A stretch of DNA of 48,817 nucleotides from Mycobacterium sp. 1554424.7 (GTDB lineage Bacteria > Actinomycetota > Actinomycetes > Mycobacteriales > Mycobacteriaceae). Below the pieces are notes generated by a model that ran no database searches, was not told the DNA's origin, and worked only from the letters and a program-made list of their open reading frames with translations. How positions within the stretch are numbered: the first letter of the stretch is position 1; each line of letters starts with the position of its first letter. Location: NCBI RefSeq assembly GCF_001665295.1, contig NZ_LZSE01000114.1, positions 1-48,817 on the forward strand, in the 5' to 3' direction. The position numbers and the translations under genes were made by a program. Of this stretch, positions 1 through 8,897 are shown piece after piece.

Positions 1-507
1 CAACTCGTCGGGGCGATAGCCGCGGGCCTTGCCGGCCAGATCGGCCTCGGCGGCTTCGCGGATGCCCAGGTCCACCTGTTCGGGCAGCGCGGCGAAAAAA
101 TCGCGGATCACCTTGACGTGCCCGTCACCGATCAACCCCTCGCGCTGGGCGGCCGCCGTCGCGGGCAACTGCGGACCCAGCGCCTGGCCGGTCAGCGCGC
201 GGCGCTGCCCCAAGTCGGCGGCCTCGGCGATACGCCGAGCGGCCTCGGCCTTGGTAATACGCAACCGATCCGCCACCGCACACCCCAGCGACCCGCCCAG
301 CTCCACGGGCGTGGCCTGGGCATCGAGCTGATTGATCAACCCATGCTGCGGCGCACGCAGCCGCCGCGCCGCGGTCTCCAAGTGCTCGAGCACCTGCAAC
401 CGCTCCGGAGTGGTCAACACATCAAACGACAAATCGCAGAGCCGCTTCAGACCCCCGTCGAACGCATCAAAGACCTCTACGATCTCCTCACGGCTGCTCG
501 AACCCAT
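1..507 (-). CDS. DUF222 / 13E12-repeat family protein, N-terminal part (cut by window edge)
   Basis: The 169 visible codons start at ATG 507-505 ([16 protein letters not shown]) and run off the left edge without a stop. The protein has the DUF222 pattern of mycobacterial 13E12-repeat proteins: a helical N-terminus with [16 protein letters not shown], then [17 protein letters not shown], then [14 protein letters not shown]. Family members usually end in an HNH nuclease domain, which would lie outside the window, so nuclease activity cannot be judged here. These genes are multicopy in mycobacteria and behave like mobile or recombining repeats. The next gene on the right (stop at 612) is on the same strand, about 100 bp away. 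Confidence 0.85.
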   Translation of the reverse strand, partial: MGSSSREEIVEVFDAFDGGLKRLCDLSFDVLTTPERLQVLEHLETAARRLRAPQHGLINQLDAQATPVELGGSLGCAVADRLRITKAEAARRIAEAADLGQRRALTGQALGPQLPATAAAQREGLIGDGHVKVIRDFFAALPEQVDLGIREAAEADLAGKARGYRPDEL

Positions 508-611
508 ACCCCAAAGCGTAGAAACACCCACCGACAAGAAACCCCGATCTGTGACCCCTGAAACTAAAGTGATACAAGGGAATACAGAGATGCGCCAAAG
601 GCTACGGCGTC

Positions 612-1916
612 CTAGCCAGCCCGTAGTTCCCCATCTCCTTCGACCTCCCTTCCGGCAAGCGCTTCCTCGAGCAGGGATTCCATGGAGTGCCGTTCCCACA
701 GGTTCAGCATGTTCGCCAACATCTGCAGCGGCGCACGCACGCTCTCGTCATCCACGATCCGCGGATCCATGCGGCTCTCCGGAGGATCGGCCCCAAATCG
801 CGCGCGTATCAACGCCGGCACGTCGAGCAGCCACGCGACCCCCATCGCCGCCGCATACAGCAGCGTGTGCCGGCGCAGTCGGTCCGGATCGAGATCCGGA
901 CCACCGCAGCGAAGAACCTCGTCAACGAACAACCGCAGCAACTCGTCGAAATGCAAACTCCACATGTCGGTTTCGGCACCGGACATGGCGCCCCAGATCG
1001 CCATGCCCACGTTCATCTGGCCGACGCATCCCCAGTCCAGCAGGCCGCAGCGCAGTACGCCACCTTCGCGCCAAAACCAGGCGTTGTCGATGTTGGCGTT
1101 CCAGTGGCACAGCGCGACGTAGTCGGCGTCGTCGGCCAGCTGGCTCATGATCGTCTGCTCATGACGCGCGACCCGCGGCACCTCTACGCGCAGGCGCGCC
1201 AGGAACTCTGGCGCGCCGACATTGGCGGGCAGCAGCCCGGGGTGAGCTTCGACGAATCCGATCAGCCGGGACACGCGCCGGTCCAACTCGTCGGCGCCCA
1301 CCGGTGCACGGTCCCCCACCGTCGCGGCCCCCAGATCGAGCGGAAAGCTCGCGGTCAGGTGCTGCGGCAGCCGCCCAGGTCCGTAGGTGCCGGCCAGGCG
1401 GGCCAGCGCGGTCAGCAGCGCGCGGTAGTGCCCGACCGGGTCGGGCATGTCGTAGTCGAGGCACTTGTGGTAGTGCGGTTCTATCCCATTGTGGCCAAAG
1501 GGGATTCGTTCGGCGATCAGGATCCCGGTCCCGGTCTCACGGTCGTAGTCGGCGAACTGCACAGCGGGCACGGCCACGGGAAACCCCGGGGCCCGGGACA
1601 GCGCGGCGAACCGGACCTCCGGATCCATTTGCGTCTTTCCCCTGTCGCGCAACGGATTCTCGAGGTCGCGCGAGAACTTGACGAACAGGTCGGTGTGAAG
1701 GCCCGGCTGCGGCCGGTCGTATTCGACCGACAGCACGGCCTTGCGTCCTGTGCTGCCGCCCGCGACCTCACGGAATTCCGTAACGGCGGTGACGGCGTTG
1801 CCGTCGGCGAGCGCGCCCGCAGCCCGAAAAGCCTCGGTCAGAAACCGCGCGCCGCCGCTGCGTAAAGCGTTGGGGTCGACCGGGATCGCGAGGCCGAAGT
1901 GCTCGCCGTAAATCAC
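612..1916 (-). CDS. aminoglycoside phosphotransferase-fold protein (APH/CHK-like), last gene of the P450 cluster
   Basis: This is a 434-residue protein of the phosphotransferase (APH) superfamily. Such enzymes phosphorylate small hydroxylated substrates; ACAD10/11-type relatives act on 4-hydroxyacyl-CoA. The GTG start (1916-1914) overlaps the TGA of the preceding SDR as GTGA, which fixes the start and suggests translational coupling. A Brenner-like motif HWNANIDN begins at H271, and the Mg-binding LLDWG follows. The catalytic Asp expected at the third motif position is Asn273, so the kinase activity is in doubt. Sitting at the end of a CoA-transferase/crotonase operon, it more likely acts on a pathway intermediate than on antibiotics. 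The substrate is unknown. Confidence 0.8.
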   Translation of the reverse strand: MIYGEHFGLAIPVDPNALRSGGARFLTEAFRAAGALADGNAVTAVTEFREVAGGSTGRKAVLSVEYDRPQPGLHTDLFVKFSRDLENPLRDRGKTQMDPEVRFAALSRAPGFPVAVPAVQFADYDRETGTGILIAERIPFGHNGIEPHYHKCLDYDMPDPVGHYRALLTALARLAGTYGPGRLPQHLTASFPLDLGAATVGDRAPVGADELDRRVSRLIGFVEAHPGLLPANVGAPEFLARLRVEVPRVARHEQTIMSQLADDADYVALCHWNANIDNAWFWREGGVLRCGLLDWGCVGQMNVGMAIWGAMSGAETDMWSLHFDELLRLFVDEVLRCGGPDLDPDRLRRHTLLYAAAMGVAWLLDVPALIRARFGADPPESRMDPRIVDDESVRAPLQMLANMLNLWERHSMESLLEEALAGREVEGDGELRAG

Positions 1917-2677
1917 CAAGTCTGTTCCGCCGCGCGCACCAACATGTGGTTGACGGCCACCCGGCGATCCCGAGTCACCATGTACCGCACCGCGTCGGCG
2001 ATGTCCTCCGGCCGCAACTTGACCATGCCCGCGGTCTGCCGGGCGACCGCCTCCCGCGAGGGCGACGGCAGGTGGCTGAAGATCTCGGTGTCGACGGTTC
2101 CGGGAGCCACCACCCCGACGCGCACCCGGTGACCGAGCACCTCCTGGCGGATGCCCTCGCTGAACGCGTTGACCCCGAATTTGGTCATTGAGTACACCGC
2201 CGTGTTGGGTCGGGCCACCCACCCGCCGGTCGAGCTGATGGTGACCAGATCGGCGACGTCGCGCGGTGAGTCGGCGGCCGCGTCGATCAGGTGCGGCAGC
2301 GCGGCGCGGGTGACGTAAAGGACGCCCCGGACGTTGACCGCGACCATGTCGTCCCAATCCCGCAGGAGGGCCTCGACCGCCGGCCCCGACCGCATCAGCC
2401 CGGCGTTGTTCACCACGGTGTCGAGCCGGCCCAGCTCGGCGACGGTGCGCTGCACGGCGGCGGAAACGTCGTCGGCGTCGGTCACGTCGGCGGTGACGGC
2501 CAGCGCCGTGCCGCCGGCGGATTCGATCTCGCCCCGGATGTCTGCGAGTCGGTCGGCTCGGCGTGCGAGGAGCGCCACCGCGGCGCCTTCCGCGGCCAGC
2601 GCTTTCGCCGTTGCGGCTCCGATGCCGCTGCTGGCGCCGGTCACCAGCGCCGCAGTGCCCGCCAGCGTCGCCGTCAC
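1913..2677 (-). CDS. short-chain dehydrogenase/reductase (SDR)
   Basis: This 254-residue classical SDR is expected to oxidise or reduce an alcohol/ketone with NAD(P). It shows the cofactor motif TGASSGIG near residue 15, the structural NNAG, and the catalytic Ser...YSMTK. The ORF extends upstream, but the GTG at 2677 is chosen because it overlaps the stop of the CoA-transferase as GTGA and the Rossmann motif follows directly. It lies between the double CaiB CoA-transferase and the phosphotransferase-like gene. Its role is probably an oxidation step in the same pathway; the substrate is not predictable. Confidence 0.88.
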   Translation of the reverse strand: MTATLAGTAALVTGASSGIGAATAKALAAEGAAVALLARRADRLADIRGEIESAGGTALAVTADVTDADDVSAAVQRTVAELGRLDTVVNNAGLMRSGPAVEALLRDWDDMVAVNVRGVLYVTRAALPHLIDAAADSPRDVADLVTISSTGGWVARPNTAVYSMTKFGVNAFSEGIRQEVLGHRVRVGVVAPGTVDTEIFSHLPSPSREAVARQTAGMVKLRPEDIADAVRYMVTRDRRVAVNHMLVRAAEQTW

Positions 2678-5043
2678 GTTCGGCCTCCCGTCGGTGACTC
2701 CGCACCCAGGATCTCCCGCAGAACGTACTCGGTGTCCTCGCCCAAGTCCGGTGCGCCGCGCTCGATTCGCGCCGGGGCGCGCGCCAGCCGCCACGACGGT
2801 CCCACTATCGGCCGCTGGCCTTCGCGGTGATCCGTCACGAAGCGATACAGCTCGCGGTCCCACAGGCGTTGATCGCCGATCACGTCGATCGCGGTGGCGC
2901 TCTTGCACGCCGGCACCCCCGCGGCCCGGAGGCGGCGCGCCAGCTCCTCGGCGTCGTGGCCGCGGGTGAGCCGCGCGAGTTCGGCGTCGAGCGCCTCGGC
3001 GTGGCGGTGCCGGGCGCCCATCGTGGCGTAGCGGGGATCAGTAACCAGCGCCGCGCAGCCCAGTACCTCGCACAGCCGGCGCCATTCGGCGTCGCCGGCC
3101 ACCGCCACCGCGATCCACGAACCGTCCCCGCACGGGTAGCAGCCGTGTGGGCACATGCCGGGATGCCGGTTGCCGTTGGGCCCCAGCCGCTTTGCCGTGA
3201 GGCTCTGTTCGAGCAGGCAGTCGCCGACCATCGAGGACAGCGTCTCCACCGCAGACAGGTCGACGAACTGGCCCTCGCCGGTGAGTTCCCGATGCAGCAA
3301 CGCCACCACGGCGGCGTAGGCGGCGGCCGCCCCGACGGTCGAATCCCCGTAACGCATGCTCGTCCCGAGGGGCGGCCCGCCCGGATAGCCGACCAGCGAT
3401 GCGAGCCCCGCCAGCGCGGCGAAGCATGGGGCGTAACCGGTTTGATGGCCGAGCGGGCCGTCATTGCCCCACATCTTGATCGACACCGAGATGATGTCCG
3501 GCTTGATTGCCTTGAGCTGCTCGTAGCCCAGGCCCTGGCGCTCCATCGCGCCCGGCCGCAGGTTGTTGAGGACGACGTCGCTGTGCGCGATCAGTTCGCG
3601 CAGCCGCGCCATGCCCTCGTCCGACTTGATATCCAGTTCTACGCTGAGGATCTCGTGGTTGATGCTGAGGAAGTATGGCGCGTGGTTGATGTCCGTGCCA
3701 CCGTAGGCCCGCATCTCCTCGGGGGCGCCGGCGGTTTCGACCTTGATCACTTCGGCGCCCAGCTGCGCCAGCAGCTTGCCGGCGTACGGACCGGCCCATA
3801 CCTTGGTGAGCTCGACGACGCGGACTCCCTCCAGCGGCCCACCGCGTAGATGCTTGGGCGTCTTGAGTTGCGGCGCCCGGACCACCGGCGGGGTGCGCGT
3901 CGCGCCGAGCCGGCCCAGGACCGCGTCGGTGTGCTGGCCGAGAGCGGGTGCGGCGGAGGCGATTCGGGCCGGCGATACGGAAAGCGCGTAAGGGACGGTG
4001 GGATACGCCGCAGCGCCCAGCGCGGGGTGGCTCACTTCCTGGAAGAACCCGCGGTGGCGGTATTGCGGCGACCGATGCAGGTCCGCCCCCTCGTTGACCG
4101 GGACCAACGGCACCCCCAAGCGCTGCGCCCGCTCGGCCCCGGACTCTTTGTCCATGTCCCGGACCCACGCGGCGAAACCCCGCCGAAACGCATCGACCTT
4201 CTCCGCCGTGACCGAGAACTCCAGCCAGTCGTCCTCGAAGGCATCAAGCCAGTCCGGGTGACCCATCAGTTCCTTCAGGCCGCGCCAATGGGCGCGGCTG
4301 GTCATGTACAGATAGACGAAGCCGTCGGCGCAGGCGAAGAACGACGCCGGGCCCGCCTGGTCGTAATCGTCACGGCGGCCTTCCGCCGGAACCTCCCCGG
4401 TGAGAAATCGGCCCAGGATGCAGTCCGCGCGGGACACCAGCACCGCGTGCTCCGAGACGTCGATGCACTCCCCCCGACCGGTGTGCAGCCGCCCGAACAG
4501 CGCCGACGCGACACACAGCGCCGCATCCAGTCCCGCCTCGTAGTCCGCCAGGAAGCGCCCAGGCCCCTGCAGAGGCGGCTCGCCGGGATTCGCGTGACTG
4601 GGTGTGTGATAGCCCCAGCCGCTGGCGTGGAACACGTTGAGGCTCTTGGCGTTTGCGAAGTCGGTGGGCGCACCGCCGCCGAACGGGGTGATCGAACAGA
4701 ACACCACCGATGGATGCCGTTCGGAGCGGCCCGATTCGCGGTCTTCGATGACCGCGTCGGCCGACGCGATCAGGTCGTCCAGGCGCTCGGCGTCCATGAC
4801 GACGGAACGCTTGTTCGTGTTGAGGTAGGCGAACAGCGCGCTGCCCTCGGGTCCGTCCGCGAGGATGGGCGCCGTCCCGCGCGTGCGGCTGCCTTGCGGC
4901 GCCTCGACTTTGATCACCTCGGCGCCGAAATCGGCCAGTAGCTTTCCGCAGTACTCCCCCGCGACCGTGTCGGCCAGCTCAACGATCCGGAAGGCCGTCA
5001 GTGCGGTCAGGGCTTCTTCCGTCCCGAGCGGCTCAGGCGCCAT
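2674..5043 (-). CDS. double-domain CaiB/BaiF (family III) CoA-transferase
   Basis: The 789-residue protein holds two CaiB/BaiF modules, about residues 10-385 and 395-785. Each begins with the family signature: RIVELADTVAGEYCGKLLAD, and VRVVELTKVWAGPYAGKLLA followed by GAEVIKVE. Family III enzymes move CoA between carboxylic acids through an aspartyl-CoA intermediate. Candidate Asp residues are in LADYEAGLDAA (domain 1) and MRYGDSTVGAAAAYA (domain 2). Single CaiB proteins are about 400 residues and usually dimerise, so this is a natural tandem fusion. Start ATG 5043 overlaps the end of the crotonase gene by 37 bp. It likely activates the acid made by the P450/SDR steps. Confidence 0.9.
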   Translation of the reverse strand: MAPEPLGTEEALTALTAFRIVELADTVAGEYCGKLLADFGAEVIKVEAPQGSRTRGTAPILADGPEGSALFAYLNTNKRSVVMDAERLDDLIASADAVIEDRESGRSERHPSVVFCSITPFGGGAPTDFANAKSLNVFHASGWGYHTPSHANPGEPPLQGPGRFLADYEAGLDAALCVASALFGRLHTGRGECIDVSEHAVLVSRADCILGRFLTGEVPAEGRRDDYDQAGPASFFACADGFVYLYMTSRAHWRGLKELMGHPDWLDAFEDDWLEFSVTAEKVDAFRRGFAAWVRDMDKESGAERAQRLGVPLVPVNEGADLHRSPQYRHRGFFQEVSHPALGAAAYPTVPYALSVSPARIASAAPALGQHTDAVLGRLGATRTPPVVRAPQLKTPKHLRGGPLEGVRVVELTKVWAGPYAGKLLAQLGAEVIKVETAGAPEEMRAYGGTDINHAPYFLSINHEILSVELDIKSDEGMARLRELIAHSDVVLNNLRPGAMERQGLGYEQLKAIKPDIISVSIKMWGNDGPLGHQTGYAPCFAALAGLASLVGYPGGPPLGTSMRYGDSTVGAAAAYAAVVALLHRELTGEGQFVDLSAVETLSSMVGDCLLEQSLTAKRLGPNGNRHPGMCPHGCYPCGDGSWIAVAVAGDAEWRRLCEVLGCAALVTDPRYATMGARHRHAEALDAELARLTRGHDAEELARRLRAAGVPACKSATAIDVIGDQRLWDRELYRFVTDHREGQRPIVGPSWRLARAPARIERGAPDLGEDTEYVLREILGAESPTGGRT

Positions 5044-5975
5044 TCCGGCGGGAAGTTCAGGTCGTTGTCCTTCACCACGTTGTTGAGGCCCTTTTCGAAG
5101 GTGCCGTCGGTGAGGTCGACCTCCTGCGCGTCGTTCTGAATCAGCGGCAGCATGCCCTCGACCATGCCGGTGAGCAGGCTGCCGAAGTACTCGCCCTTGT
5201 GCTGCTTGTACAGCTCGAGGAAGGTTTTCTGGACCGCGACGGTGTCCGTCGGCCGGGAGCGCGAGCACGCCATCGCGTATTTCAGCGTCTCTTCCTCCAG
5301 CTTCTCGCGGGGCACCACGCTGTTGACGAAGCCGCAGTCGTACATCTCCTTTGCGCTGAACGGCCTTCCGGTGAACAGCATTTCGGAGAACTTCCGCAGG
5401 CCCATCGTCTCGGCCCACCACCACAACCGCGGGCCCCAGCCCACGTAGCGGAACGCCGGGTGCCCGAACAGGGCGTCGTCGGAGGAAACCACCAGGTCGG
5501 CGTCGCCCGCCTGGTAGAAGTGCCACCCGTAGCAGTAGCCCTTGGCCTCGATGATGCTGATCTTCCGAAGCTCTTGCAGCGGACGGTTTCCCGCGCGGGC
5601 CTTGGCGTAGAAGTCGGTCACGGTCGACAGGTAGCGGTACGACCCGCCCGGCGGGTACTTGACGTCGTCGTCGTTGATCGCGAGCTCATGCAGCAGCGGC
5701 AGGCCGGGGTTCTCCAGCATCGGGCGTTGCTCGGGCAGGTCCCCGCCGCTGCCGAAATCCTCGCCCTCGCCGCGGATCACCACGACCTTGACGTCGTCGT
5801 CGACGTTGCACTTGTGAATCAGGTCGGCATAGTTCTGCCGCATGCCCAGCGTGGTGGCGTTCTGCGCGTCGGGACGGTCGAAGGTGATGTAGGCGATCCG
5901 GTTCTTCTTGTCCTTCTCGAACTTGATGAACTGCTCGGCTTCCTTCTTCAGCTTCTCGTAGTCGTACTCGGGCAT
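5007..5975 (-). CDS. crotonase-fold enoyl-CoA hydratase/isomerase-family protein
   Basis: This 322-residue protein has the crotonase fold. An N-terminal extension of about 25 residues rich in Lys/Glu precedes IAYITFDRPDAQNA, the start of the core; the oxyanion region is FGSGGDLPEQ. A long insertion follows (about residues 85-125), as in alicyclic or aromatic-ring CoA enzymes. Where canonical hydratases carry their two catalytic Glu residues, this protein reads YGWHFYQAGD and GHPAFRYVG, so both seem to be missing and ordinary hydration is doubtful. The ATG at 5975 is preceded by a purine-rich AGAAAGAAG stretch. It sits between the mycofactocin-type SDR and the CoA-transferase. Confidence 0.85.
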   Translation of the reverse strand: MPEYDYEKLKKEAEQFIKFEKDKKNRIAYITFDRPDAQNATTLGMRQNYADLIHKCNVDDDVKVVVIRGEGEDFGSGGDLPEQRPMLENPGLPLLHELAINDDDVKYPPGGSYRYLSTVTDFYAKARAGNRPLQELRKISIIEAKGYCYGWHFYQAGDADLVVSSDDALFGHPAFRYVGWGPRLWWWAETMGLRKFSEMLFTGRPFSAKEMYDCGFVNSVVPREKLEEETLKYAMACSRSRPTDTVAVQKTFLELYKQHKGEYFGSLLTGMVEGMLPLIQNDAQEVDLTDGTFEKGLNNVVKDNDLNFPPEWRLSRSGRKKP

Positions 5976-5992
5976 GGGTTCTTCTTCTTTCT

Positions 5993-6829
5993 CTACTTGA
6001 GCAAGGCACCCGCGTCGACGGGCAGCGAAACGCCGGTGACATAACGGGATTCGTCAGAGGCGAGGAACAGGACGGCATTGCTGATGTCGGCGGCTTCCAC
6101 CCAGGGCACCGGCAGCGTGTGGGTCATCTGCGAGAACGGCGCGAAGTCGTCCGGTCCGGGATTCTCCAGGTCCGGCCGGAACAGGCGAAACGTCACCTCG
6201 TTCATCGTCATCGGCGTGTTCACCTGGCTCGGGTGCACCGAGTTCACCCGGATCATGTGCTGGCCGAGCTCGACGGCGAAGGCGCGCATCAGCCCGATCA
6301 CGCCGTGCTTTGCGGCGATGTAGTGGCCGGTGTACGCCATGGCCTTGTGCGAGCCGACCGAGCCGGTGAGCACGATCGAGCCACCGCGTCCGCCGGCGAT
6401 GATATGCGGCACACCGGCTTTCACGGTGTGCCAGACACCGGAGAGGTTCACGTCGATCATGTCCTGCCACACGTTCTCGCGAATCTTGTGCAGCTTGTTG
6501 CCGAACGTGCCGATGCCCGCGTTCGCGACGATGATGTCGAGACGGCCGAGTTGCTCGACGCCGCCGTCGACCGCGGCCTTGAGCGCGTCGTAGTCGCGCA
6601 CGTCGACTTGCGCGGTCACGATGCGACGGTTGTGACCCTTCACCAGGTCGGCGGTTTCGGCGAGATCCTCGGGGTTCGAATGCGGGTAGGCCAGGTTGTC
6701 GATCGGGCCGCAGACGTCGATCGCGATGATGTCGGCGCCCTCCTGCGCCAGGCGCACCGCGTGACTGCGGCCCTGGCCCCGGGCCGCGCCGGTGATGAAG
6801 GCGACCTTCCCTTCTACCCGGCCCGTCAT
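5993..6829 (-). CDS. mycofactocin-type SDR family oxidoreductase
   Basis: The 278-residue SDR begins MTGRVEGKVAFITGAARGQG. Between beta-2 and beta-3 it carries the insert DNLAYPHSNPEDLAETADLV, typical of the mycofactocin-coupled SDR family. Those enzymes hold a non-exchangeable nicotinamide and pass electrons to the redox peptide mycofactocin. The remaining SDR motifs are IVANAGIG, a catalytic Ser in VLTGSVGS, and YIAAKHG. ATG 6829 overlaps the TGA of the P450 gene by one base (TGATG). The likely role is oxidation of the alcohol made by the P450. Mycofactocin biosynthesis genes are not in this window. Confidence 0.88.
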   Translation of the reverse strand: MTGRVEGKVAFITGAARGQGRSHAVRLAQEGADIIAIDVCGPIDNLAYPHSNPEDLAETADLVKGHNRRIVTAQVDVRDYDALKAAVDGGVEQLGRLDIIVANAGIGTFGNKLHKIRENVWQDMIDVNLSGVWHTVKAGVPHIIAGGRGGSIVLTGSVGSHKAMAYTGHYIAAKHGVIGLMRAFAVELGQHMIRVNSVHPSQVNTPMTMNEVTFRLFRPDLENPGPDDFAPFSQMTHTLPVPWVEAADISNAVLFLASDESRYVTGVSLPVDAGALLK

Positions 6830-8031
6830 CAGGGCACCACGGTCGGCAGGGTCTCCCAGCCCCGCACCGACGACGTCGGGCTGAGCTTGGCGTTGGCCAG
6901 GTCGACGTCCCATTCAGGGAAGCGTTTGAGGATTTCCTCCAGCGCCACCCGGCCTTCCAGCCGGGCCAGCGCCGAGCCCAGGCAGAAGTGGGTGCCCACG
7001 CTGAACGTGAGGTGGGGCCGGGGTTCGCGATGGATGTCGAATTGGCCGGCGTCGGGCCCGAACTGGCGCTCGTCGCGGCAGGCGGACCCGAGGAGCGTCA
7101 TCATCACGCTGCCCTCGGGCACCGTCTGGTCATACCAAGTGACGTCGCGGGTCACGTACCGGGCCATGTGCGGGGCGGGCGGTTCGTAGCGCAGCAGCTC
7201 CTCGATCCCCTGCGGGATGAGGCCGGGGTTTCGCACGAGCTCGCGGCGCTGATCGGGATGCTCGGCGAGCACCTTGCCCGCCCAACCGATCAGCCGGGTC
7301 GTCGTCTCGTTGCCCGCTCCGGCAACGACGTTGATGTACACCAGGATCTCGCTACGGGTCAGCCGCCGCGTCGTGCCGGTCTCGTCGACGAACTCGACAT
7401 TGAGCAGATCGGTCATGATGTCGTCGGACGGATTGTCGGCCCGCCAGTCGATGTATGCCTCGAATTGCTCGCCGACGGACAGGCCGTGCTCCACGGCCTT
7501 CATCGGCTTGCCGGCCTCGGTGCGAAGCTGCGCGTTGCCGCGGTCGCGGATGTATTCCTGGTCGTCCTCGGGGATGCCCAGCAGCGTGCTGATGACCTTC
7601 ATCGGCATGATCGCTCCGAGATCCGTGACGAAGTCGAATCGCCCCGAACCCACCAGCGGATCCAGCAGCTGCGCACAGAAGTCCCGGATCATCGGCTCCA
7701 GCCCGTTGATCTTGCGCGGGGTGAACATTCGCGACAGCAGCTTGCGATGTACGTCGTGGATCGGCGGGTCCTCGAAGATCAGCATGCCCGAGGGGATATC
7801 GAGGTTGGCCTTGATCAGCTCGAGGATCACGCCCCGGGCGGAGCTGTAGGTGCCGTGATCGACGAGGGCCTTGTTGACGTCGGCGTACCGGCTCAACGCG
7901 AAGAAGTCGTATTCGGCGTTGTAGTACAGCGGCGCCTCGTCGCGCAGGCGCGCGAACATCGGATACGGGTCGGCGATCAGCTCGACGTCGTATGGGTCGA
8001 AATGGACATCGCTGTCCGTGCTCACCGTCAC
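6829..8031 (-). CDS. cytochrome P450
   Basis: The 400-residue soluble bacterial P450 has I-helix AGAGNETTTR (near 245), ExxR in EELLRYE, and the heme loop FSVGTHFCLG with proximal Cys about 350. It should insert one oxygen atom into a hydrophobic substrate using electrons from a ferredoxin; none is adjacent, though one is encoded at 42523. The start is GTG 8031, preceded by GGAGGG six bases upstream. It heads a run of six tightly linked genes and lies about 150 bp downstream of the TetR gene, with a candidate operator in the gap. I cannot assign a CYP family number. Confidence 0.95.
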   Translation of the reverse strand: MTVSTDSDVHFDPYDVELIADPYPMFARLRDEAPLYYNAEYDFFALSRYADVNKALVDHGTYSSARGVILELIKANLDIPSGMLIFEDPPIHDVHRKLLSRMFTPRKINGLEPMIRDFCAQLLDPLVGSGRFDFVTDLGAIMPMKVISTLLGIPEDDQEYIRDRGNAQLRTEAGKPMKAVEHGLSVGEQFEAYIDWRADNPSDDIMTDLLNVEFVDETGTTRRLTRSEILVYINVVAGAGNETTTRLIGWAGKVLAEHPDQRRELVRNPGLIPQGIEELLRYEPPAPHMARYVTRDVTWYDQTVPEGSVMMTLLGSACRDERQFGPDAGQFDIHREPRPHLTFSVGTHFCLGSALARLEGRVALEEILKRFPEWDVDLANAKLSPTSSVRGWETLPTVVP

Positions 8032-8121
8032 GAAATCCCTCCTACCGCTGACATTTTCGGGTAAGCGTCGAGATATCCGCCGCGGGGCAATTTATACGCT
8101 TCGCTTAAATACGGCGGGTTC

Positions 8122-8138
8122 ACTCTATTCTCGTAGAG
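8122..8138. promoter_or_regulatory. candidate TetR operator before the P450 operon
   Basis: ACTCTATTCTCGTAGAG contains the inverted repeat CTCTA/TAGAG. It lies about 90 bp upstream of the P450 start. A close relative sits at 8850-8869 before the adjacent TetR gene (shared ACTCTAT..TCGTAG.G). The match suggests that one regulator binds both sites. Confidence 0.55.
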
Positions 8139-8179
8139 AACCATACGGCAGGTGCCCTGGCAAGACCCCGACACCGAAC

Positions 8180-8827
8180 TCATCCGGGTGCACCGGTTCC
8201 GGTCAGCCGGCCCTTGTTCGGGTTCTTCAGGATGCCGGTGGCCATCGCCGTCAGGATGCCGTCGAGCTGTTCGGGCGTGTCGACGATTCGGTCGCCGTGG
8301 GCGAAGCGCAGCAGCAGGCCGTTGATGAACGTGAGCGTGATGTTGCTCAGGTCCTCGACCACGGCCGACTCCAGCTCGGCGCCGCGCGGCATGAGCTGTA
8401 CCAGGATTTCGCGGTGCAGCTTCGTGAATGCGTCCGTGGCCTGCTCGAGAATCGCCGCCACCGCGGGATCGCGAGTGGCCTGCATGGTCAGCTCGTAGCG
8501 GGCCCGGGTCCGGGACAACTGCGGCTCGCTGCCGGCCTGGATCACCACCTGCGACAGCCGCGACGGCGACGCATCGGCGCCGTCGGACCCGTCCGCCACG
8601 GACTGCAAGCTCGCCAAATCCAGCTCCGCGAGCCGCTCGGCCACGGCGCGCAGCAATGCCGAGCGGGTGCGGAAATAGAACGAGGTGGTGCCGTCCGGGA
8701 CGCCGGCCTGGCGGTCGACCTTGAGGTGGCTCAGCCCTTTCGCCCCCTCGTGGGCCAAGAGATGGATCGCCGCGTCGCACAGGTCGCGGCGGCGTTCGGT
8801 GGGGTTGGGCTTTCGTCGTTTGTCCAT
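8180..8827 (-). CDS. TetR-family transcriptional regulator
   Basis: The 215-residue protein has an N-terminal TetR DNA-binding domain: RRRDLCDAAIHLLAHEGAKG, then the recognition region DRQAGVPDGTTSFYFRTRSALL. The C-terminal half is a helical ligand-binding domain. ATG 8827 is chosen as giving a normal TetR N-terminus; the ORF remains open to 8896, but that extension would cover the likely operator. The protein probably represses the P450 operon just downstream on the same strand and its own gene, through the related sites at 8122 and 8850. The ligand is unknown. Confidence 0.9.
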   Translation of the reverse strand: MDKRRKPNPTERRRDLCDAAIHLLAHEGAKGLSHLKVDRQAGVPDGTTSFYFRTRSALLRAVAERLAELDLASLQSVADGSDGADASPSRLSQVVIQAGSEPQLSRTRARYELTMQATRDPAVAAILEQATDAFTKLHREILVQLMPRGAELESAVVEDLSNITLTFINGLLLRFAHGDRIVDTPEQLDGILTAMATGILKNPNKGRLTGTGAPG

Positions 8828-8849
8828 CGCAGGTATTCCGCGCCGAGAG

Positions 8850-8869
8850 ACTACTCTATATTCGTAGTG
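8850..8869. promoter_or_regulatory. candidate TetR operator before the regulator gene
   Basis: ACTACTCTATATTCGTAGTG has inverted ends ACTAC/GTAGT and shares its core with the site at 8122. It sits 22 bp upstream of the TetR start and 28 bp upstream of the divergent lipoprotein start, so it could control both. Confidence 0.55.
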
Positions 8870-8897
8870 TTCGTAAAGTGTGGTCCAATGATTCACC

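Noticed and set aside
682-1865. Plus-strand ORFs opposite the phosphotransferase-like gene (up to 392 residues)
   Set aside because: They are Arg/Pro/Gln/His-rich antisense frames of a high-GC gene and show no family motifs; the minus strand carries the conserved protein.
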